DNA of 64,000 bases, taken from contig KV748264.1 in the NCBI GenBank assembly GCA_001692895.1, positions 186,001-250,000 of the forward strand. The letters run 5' to 3'. Positions 57,253-64,000 of this stretch are shown in pieces. Within the stretch, counting starts at the first letter, position 1, and every line of letters begins with the position of its first letter. Under the pieces are notes generated by a model that was not told the DNA's origin, searched no databases, and worked only from the letters and a program-made list of their open reading frames with translations. The translations under genes were made by a program, and so were the position numbers. This DNA is from Cenococcum geophilum 1.58. Its lineage: Eukaryota > Ascomycota > Dothideomycetes > Gloniales > Gloniaceae.

Positions 57253-59160
57253 GCTGGAACGGACAGAGCTCGTCGTCGAGCTTATAGGAGAGGACAGGCA
57301 TGACACGGCGGGTACTATCTCCACAGGCAGGCAAGACTAGGAACCTTAGCCGCAGCTGGAACGGACAGAGCTCCGTCGTCGAGCTTATAGGAGAGGACAG
57401 GCACGACACAGCGGGTGCTATCTCCACAGGCAGGCAAGACTAGGAACCTCAGCCGCAACTGGAATCGACAGAGCTCGTCGTCGAGCTTATAGGAGAGGAC
57501 AGGCATGACACGGCGGGTAATTATCTCCACAGGCAGGCAAGACTAGGAACCTAAGCCGCAGCTGGAATGGACAGAGCTCGTCGTCGAGCTTATAGGAGAG
57601 GACAGGCATGACACGGCGGGTACTTACTTCGCAGACAGGTAAGACTAGGAATCTCAGCTGCAGCCGTAAGGGACAGAGCTCGTCGTTGAAATGATAAGCG
57701 AGCATAAACAATACATGGCGGGTGGTATCTCCACAGGCGGGCGAGACTAGGAATCTCAGCTGCAATTGGAACGGACAGAGCTCGTCGTCGAGCTTATAGG
57801 AGAGGACAGGCATGACACGGCGGGTACTATCTCCACAGGCAGGCAAGACTAGGAACCTTAGCCGCAGCTGGAACGGACAGAGCTCGTCGTCGAGCTTATA
57901 GGAGAGGACAGGCACGACACAGCGGGTGCATCTCCCCACAGGCAGGCAAGACTAGGAACCTCAGCCGCAACTGGAATCGACAGAGCTCGGTCGTCGAGCT
58001 TATAGGAGAGGACAGGCATGACACGGCGGGTATTATCTCCCCAGGCAGGCAAGACTAGGAACCTAAGCCGCAGCTGGAATGGACAGAGCTCGTTCGTCGA
58101 GCTTATAGGGAGAGGATCAGGCATGACACGGCGGGTACTATCTTCGCAGACAGGTAAGACTAGCGAATCTCAGCTGCAGCCGTAAGGGACAGAGCTCGTC
58201 GTTGAATGATAAGCGAGCAAACAATACATGGCGGGTGTATCTCCACAGGCGGGCGAGACTAGGAATCTCAGCTGCAATTGGAACGGACAGAGCTCGTCGG
58301 TCGAGCTTATAGGAAGGACAGGCATGACACGGCGGGTACTATCTCCACAGGCAGGCAAGACTAGGAACCTTAGCCGCAGCTGGAAGCGGACAGAGCTCGT
58401 CGTCGGAGCTTATAGGAGAGGACAGGCACGACACGGCGGGTGCTATCTCACAGCAGGCACAGACTAGGAACCTCAGCCGCAACGGAATCGACAGAGCTCG
58501 TCGTCGAGCTTATAGGAGAGGACAGGCATGACACGGTGGGTATTATCTTCCACAAGGCAGGCAAGAACTAGGAACCTTAAGCCGTCGCTGCGAATGGACA
58601 GAGCTCGTCCGTCGAGCTTATAGGAGGCAGGACAGGCATGATCACAGGGCGGGTACTATCTTTCGGCAGACAGGTAAGACTATACGGATATCTCAGCTGC
58701 AGCCGTAAGGGACAGAGCTCGTTGTTCGAAACTGAATAAAAAGCGAGAGATAAACAATACAATGGCGGGTGGTCTCTCACAGGGCGGCGCGAGACTGGGA
58801 ATCTCAGGCCTGAACTGGACGGACAGAGCTCGTCGTCGAGCATTATAGGACGAGGGACAGGCAATGGCACGGCGGGGTACTATCCTTCACAGACCAGGTA
58901 AAGACTAGGAATATCATGCTGCGAGCCGTAAGGGACAGGAGCTCGTCGCTCGAGTTATAGGAGAGCGACAGGGTATGACACGGCGGGTACTATCTCCCGA
59001 CAGTCAGGGCAAGACTAGGGATCTCAGGCTGCAATTGGGAACGGACAACAGGCTCGTCGTCGAAACCCTGATTAGCGGGAGTACAGGAAGACGGCGGGTG
59101 CTATCGCCGGACACCGCTAATAATGACAGAAAACTTAGGCCCTACTGCGGACAGGAAGAC
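57253..59160. repeat. 102-bp tandem array with ~510-bp higher-order repeat
   Basis: About 18 units share AGAGCTCGTCGTCGAGCTTA and GGCAGGCAAGACTAGGAA. Five diverged unit types recur in the same order three times (starting ~57355, ~57868 and ~58375), marked for example by the unit containing AAACAATAC. The 102-bp period equals the ankyrin unit length, but no frame gives a clear ankyrin consensus. Open frames on the minus strand (LSYKLDDELCPFQL...) come from the period being a multiple of three. Indels increase towards the right end. Confidence 0.85.
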
Positions 59161-59503
59161 CGTCTTGTCGGAAGCTTGTTTACGAGCTAGCGAGGTATAA
59201 GACCAATCGCAGGCTTCTTCTTGAGGAGATTTTGACTCGAACCTCAACTTTTCCGGGGGAGAAACCTCCATCCTCGCCAGCACCTCGAAGGTTAACCAAG
59301 TAAGACCCTTCGGCGGAATAGCAAAGTCCCGACTTGCCGGTAGAAATAGGAAAGGAAAGTTACGGTCTTCCGGGCGAAAGCCTAAGTTCCGACTTTGTAG
59401 GAAGCACTGTCAAGAGATAAGCGTTAGTTGTTACCCTTAAAAGGTTGGAGTAGAGCTCTTAACGCTGCCGCGCACACTGTCCTCGTCTAACCATTCGTCA
59501 GCA

Positions 59504-60427
59504 ATTGACGCCGACTCCAAGGATCAGAACGGGCAGACGCCGCTACTATTAGCGGCAGCGAATAGGCACGAGGCGATAGTTAAGCTGCTGCTCGGCACAG
59601 GCAAGGTCAACGTCGACTCTAAGGATCAGAACGGACGGACACCTCTATCATGGGCGGCACAGCACGGACAGGAGAGGATATTCGAGCTGCTGCTTGAGAC
59701 AGGCAAGGTCGACGCCGACTCTAAGGATCAGAACGGACGGATACCTCTATCATGGGCGGCACAGTACGGACAGGAGAGGATATTCGAGCTGCTGCTCGAG
59801 ATAGGCAAGGTCGACGTCGACTCCAAGGATAAGCATAAATGGACGCCACTATTATTAGCGGCAGCGAATGAACACGAAGCGATAGTCAAGCTGCTGCTCG
59901 ACACAGGCAAAGTCGACGTCGACACGGAAGATGATGCCGGGCGGACGCCGCTTTTGTGGGCGGCAGAGAACGGGCACGAGGCGATAGTCAAGCTACTGCT
60001 GAATACAGACAAGGTCAATACTAACGCGAAGGATAGGTACGGGCGGACGCCGCTATTCTTGGCAGTACGGAAAGGACACGAAATTACAGTTAAGCTGCTG
60101 CTCGACACAGACAAGGTTGATGTTGACACACAGGATACATACTCGTGGACGCCGCTATCGTGGTCAGTAGAGTGCGGGCACGAAGCTATGGTCAAGCTGC
60201 TGCTCGCCACTAGCAAAATTGATGTTGACAGAAAAGATATGCATGGACGGACCCCGCTATGGTGGACAGCACAAAATGGGCACGAGGCGATAGCCAAGCT
60301 GCTACTTGGGACAGGCAAAGTCGATGTCAACTCAAAAGATCACGATGGACGTACGCCGCTATTCTGGGCGGCACGGAGTGGGAATAAGGCTGTAGCTAGA
60401 CTGCTGCGGTTGCACAACCATTCTTAA
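59504..60427 (+). CDS. C-terminal ankyrin segment of the NLR locus
   Basis: One frame is open without a start codon from 59504 to the TAA at 60425-60427 (307 residues, nine ankyrin repeats). It reads KDQNGQTPLLLAAANRHEAI, then KHKWTPLLLAAANEHEAIVK, DAGRTPLLWAAENGHEAIVK and finally AARSGNKAVARLLRLHNHS. The unit and codon choice match the array after 55950, so this is most simply the 3' end of the same NLR gene, separated by the gap and noisy array. It could alternatively be the end of a second, neighbouring NLR copy. The last repeats are more diverged than the inner ones, as expected for an array end. Confidence 0.8.
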   Translation: MDADSKDQNGQTPLLLAAANRHEAIVKLLLGTGKVNVDSKDQNGRTPLSWAAQHGQERIFELLLETGKVDADSKDQNGRIPLSWAAQYGQERIFELLLEIGKVDVDSKDKHKWTPLLLAAANEHEAIVKLLLDTGKVDVDTEDDAGRTPLLWAAENGHEAIVKLLLNTDKVNTNAKDRYGRTPLFLAVRKGHEITVKLLLDTDKVDVDTQDTYSWTPLSWSVECGHEAMVKLLLATSKIDVDRKDMHGRTPLWWTAQNGHEAIAKLLLGTGKVDVNSKDHDGRTPLFWAARSGNKAVARLLRLHNHS

Positions 60428-63400
60428 TAGCCAGGATCTTTATTTTGCTCATCCTAAAGATAGCTGAGTGTAGACTTAGGTTTGACACGCTCAACGGCCT
60501 AGGCAAACTCTACGCAAGACTAGAAAGATTCAATGATGCTCTGCTTCCCGCTCTAGTAGCCAAAGCCGTGTCGACGACGCTAAAATTTGTACCTTAGAGG
60601 TTTCTCAGGCTACCAAAGGTGCTTAGGAACGATCATTAACGCTATCGGACTTTGCGCAAAACCCTTGCTGCTTTAGATAAGGGAAGAGACAAAATCAAAA
60701 TATAGATCGTGAATGGCAAAGGCATGACTCTAGTACGATTAGCTGTATTGTCAATTAAGGTAATGTGCTATACAGGAGTTTGCATTTCCGGAATATGTGG
60801 GTGGCCGCTAGTACCACGATAGCGTGCTTTAGGCACTATGCATCTCTAAAGCAGCAGATGCAGGAGAGGTAGCTATGGTTCTTATAGAGTGATCTATGGG
60901 GGAAGCATAGGGCTGAGGCATCTCTCTTATACCTCTATGTTCAGACAGGTAATGCAGAGCCTTGCCAGCAGGGCGGAGAACATGAGTACATAAACGGTAC
61001 TTGGTCAAGATGTTGCTTAGGTTTGATGTGTCAGCATGAGGCATTGGCACATTTCGCCACCAGCAGCAAGGAGGGTGGCCGACCCGCACCGGCCACACCC
61101 TTGTAGAGATGTTTCCTAGCTTTCTGACCGTTTGCGAGAGGTAAAACTGACCTCGCACCTGGCTAACATGTAATCCATTTGTGGGGCGTGACAAAGCACG
61201 AGTGATGTGATGTGATGTGTTGGTTCTGAGCCGATCACTTCGTAGACGCTTGCAGCGGTATGAGATCCTCAGTTCCCTGCAAATCGCCTTCGCTCTATTT
61301 CGCATTTCCTAACTAGACGGCTTCGTGGAATTCGGCCCGTTAGGGAATACTATCTATGATGTAGTTAGCCTTAGGAGACTTATCTATAGGTAGCATGGGC
61401 ACATACTGTCCTCTTAAAAAATTGGGAGCGAATGGAAAGCAAATTACAAAGAAACAAGAGTAAGAGTGGAAGTTTGGCAAGGATATGCCTGAGAGTTGGT
61501 GAAAGATAAAACCTAGCCACGATGCATTGATATGCAATGGTCCTTTTCGGCCCTCAATCCTTCCGGCGATCTGGAGAGCCCTGGTGATGATCTCTCCGAA
61601 GTTGAAGCCGTATGTAGCATTGGAATAGTGTAGAGAGTGCAATTTTACAGTGATTTTTAATGCTGAACTCGACTCTCAGCCTTCTGCGCATGCGGCCTAG
61701 GGAAGGGTTGGGAGTAGAGACAATGCGGGTCAAGGCGGTCATCGGCCGCTGCTGGGCCACTGCCGAAAGAGAAATAGGGCGTTTGGTAAGGGTCCTCCAT
61801 GTAGCTTGCATTTGAGAACTTGCAGGACAGGAGGCATAGATTGCCTTTTCAAGTGGACTGCTGACGCTGTTCACCGCACATTGATCAGAGTATCTCCTGT
61901 GCTCTGCAGCGGATGAGGCGCGCTTGCATTCTGGGGGTTTCCTGTCAGCCAATTCGCCATGGCGCGTTGTCAGATTTTTTTGATAGACAAATAGCGAAAA
62001 TGCATCAGTAGGGACGTTTGTAACACCTCGCGGGCTTTTTAGCGACAACTACAAGGAACGAGCAACGACGCCGAAAGTCTCAATAGGGAAAATTCGTCTG
62101 GCATGGCTAGATTCTAAGGCTCAATACCGGTTCTGGGAAAATTGACGGTGATTGACGATGAATGACAGTGAAGAGCCTATCATGTGATCACATAATTGCC
62201 TTATTAGTTCGCAATACGCAGGAAGTTGTTAGGCTGATATGCATGTCTTCTGCAGGTATATACCAGCATGGTGATTGAAAATTCCGCTCGATAAGGAGGC
62301 AGGCTGAGCAAACCCAAGGGAGGCTAAGGGCCAGGGGGCCAAGGGCCAAGGGCCAAGTCACGCATCTCGTACGATGTGCGGGTAGACTAAGAACAATGCA
62401 TCTCCAGCCTCCACACCAAAGTCAAAAAAAGCGAGGCACAACCGTCGCCAAATCTTGCGTAAGAAAGGGGTGTAATGGTGCAGTGATGCTTCGGGCGGGC
62501 TGGCTGTCAAGCCTCACGCGGACGTGCGGATCTCGGCCATGCAACGCCAACACCCTCTATGAAGTGTTGAATACTAATATTCTAGGCTTGGTGCAATGCT
62601 AGGGGTCTTAGTGGGGAACCATGCACCGCGCGATAAACAACTCTAACCACCAAACATGGCCAGCCTACAGAAGAGCGTGAGGCCCGCCGTAGGCTTTAGA
62701 GGTGCCGAGGAGCAGCAGTTCTTCAGATGCTAAAAAGCAGGGGGGCAATGCAGCCCTCGTTACTCTGCGCTGAGGACTTTGCCGTGAGTGGGCGCATCTT
62801 CTCGCCTTGCCTGCACCCCGGGATGACCGTTGCTGAAACGCGCCTCTTTACTGTTATGGGAGTAGTCGGATCTCGACGGCAACATTGCTGCTTCGAACAA
62901 TCGCTTGGGGACAGAAAGGCGATTCAGCGACGCACCCGACCAGAGCTATTTGCTGCTTCTTGTTCTTATAGACGCTTGGATCGGCCGCCGGTCAACTCAT
63001 GTTTCTCCGCGACATTTCTTTGCGCGCTCGGCGCTGCACACGGATTCGGCAGCGCTGTGTGGGCTAGTGGTTGGGGGTGTGAAGGATTGTGTCAGAGCTA
63101 CCTGTTTGCATCTCTATAGAAGATGACAGCCCCACCGGCGAAGTTTTACCTGACAAGGAGATCGGCAGCACAGTTAAGCCAAGAGAAGGTAAGCTTTGGT
63201 GTCCTGAAATGCAGCGAACGAGGAACTGCAGGAGGTGTGACATGAGGACTAGGAGCATGTCCGCTAGTGTGTGAATGCTATGTAGAGAAGTCTCCGATTT
63301 TTGTGCTTTCTATACGAGAAATTTCCCTCAGAGTGCTCCGTTCTGCAACCGGCCGGTCAATGAGGCGCAGAGCAGGCGTGGAGCAGCATGTAGTTGGATA

Positions 63401-64000
63401 GCTGCTGGAGTGGCAGGCACCAGAAGCAAGCAGCACTCATCTTCGCGTTGCCGTCGGCTCCACCCATTCAGCAGCGCGCAGCGCGACGACCTCCAGCAGC
63501 AACACGCGATGCTAGTGATGGGGCCAGCTGCAAAGAACCCTGAAGACGCAGGGATGGGGAGCGGCCGGCCTGGCACTTGGCAATTCTGGGTCAGCCCAGA
63601 AGGCACAGTCGTCGCTTTCGCATGGTGAACCGTGAAGCCCCCTCTCTCCCCTATCAATTTTTACCCCTGACTAGCGGGTCCTCTCAAATAGCATTTGGGC
63701 CGGTTTGCCCGCGCTGCTCACGCACCGCACGCCGTGAGGGACTACTCTGTCGCGAAAATCGCCGTCTCGCTGCATTCTTAATCATCATCATCATCACCAC
63801 CCTCCTCCCGCGCGTTCAAGACCTGCAGCATTCGCCGTCGCTAATCGAGTTCCCCAACGTACCGGCTGATGCTCCAGCCTCAACCCCGAAGCAGACACGC
63901 TGGAACCACGTTGAGGTCGCTTCACCAACCATTTTCGCATGACTAGGGACGCCATCCCCCATACACTGGCTTTTCACCCGGCAACCCTTCGAGTAGACGA
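60428..64000. other. Downstream region, no confident gene
   Basis: Minus-strand ORFs at 60829-61305 (158 codons) and 61554-62048 (164 codons) and plus-strand ORFs at 62727-63119 and 63577-63942 have no recognisable domains. The first overlaps a dispersed repeat. A short GGCCAAGGGCCAAG run (~62325-62357) and an (ATC)n tract (~63780-63797) are present. Confidence 0.4.
61022..61104 (-). repeat. Dispersed ~90-bp repeat, copy 2
   Basis: The reverse-complement partner of 48186-48275, with the same ordered blocks and several substitutions. The two copies lie on either side of the transposons and NLR locus. Confidence 0.75.

Noticed and set aside
57088..58870. Minus-strand ORFs with a 34-residue repeat (up to 150 codons)
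   Set aside because: Reverse reading of the 102-bp array. The frame changes with each indel and the composition fits no domain.
1..64000. tRNA, rRNA or other structured RNA genes
   Set aside because: I looked for T-loop motifs (GGTTCRANYCC) with matching stems on both strands. Candidates near 10860 and 14165 lacked the required stems.

Overview
The window looks like nuclear DNA of a filamentous ascomycete (Pezizomycotina). Introns are short (44-145 nt, one of 238 nt) with GTRNGT donors and CTAAC/CTAAT branch sites. The protein families are typical of the group: secreted GH2 beta-mannosidase, Ppg1-type phosphatase, UPF3, LEU5 carrier, MT-A70 methyltransferase and a PNP-NACHT-ankyrin NLR. Duplicated DNA is eroded by C-to-T/G-to-A changes, as expected from repeat-induced point mutation (RIP). 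I cannot place the genus from sequence alone. Gene assignments rest on family motifs read by eye; no database search was run.

Layout. 1-1860: a coiled-coil gene open at the window edge, followed by a perfect 66-bp palindromic MITE. 3495-4093: a SnoaL/NTF2-like gene. 4094-7157: gene-poor and AT-rich, with small foldbacks. 7158-10404: a nine-exon beta-mannosidase gene. 11019-11621: a TIR element. 12255-13835: a Ppg1-type phosphatase gene. 14156-22335: two head-to-tail, RIP-eroded copies of a ~2.9-kb Crypton-like element (Ndc10_II/GCR1_C-type protein), the second split by a 2.3-kb TIR element carrying a 12-bp minisatellite. All of this sits between divergently transcribed PPG1 and UPF3 (22445-24401). 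27105-32558: a 1730-residue WD-repeat protein. 34571-35711: small hypothetical genes. 38542-41599: an MT-A70 methyltransferase and a LEU5-type carrier, divergent from one short promoter. 42741-44262: nested TIR elements.

46258-48149 is a composite bounded by 32-bp inverted repeats. It contains two minisatellite arms in opposite orientation, with an intact-looking fragment of mitochondrial nad2 (a NUMT) between them. 48434-49587 holds broken TPR and CorA-like genes. 49758-51624 holds two abutting DDE transposons, each flanked by a 5-bp direct repeat.

51831-60427 is a large NLR locus: an N-terminal nucleoside-phosphorylase-like domain, a NACHT NTPase and ankyrin repeats. Its linker exon carries an exact 70-bp triplication that breaks the frame. 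Its ankyrin region contains a 25-N gap and a 102-bp array organised as ~510-bp higher-order repeats that become increasingly noisy, probably from assembly error. After 60428 I recognise no gene.

Overall, single-copy housekeeping genes alternate with repeat islands. The unusual material is concentrated in the PPG1-UPF3 interval and in 42.7-60.4 kb.
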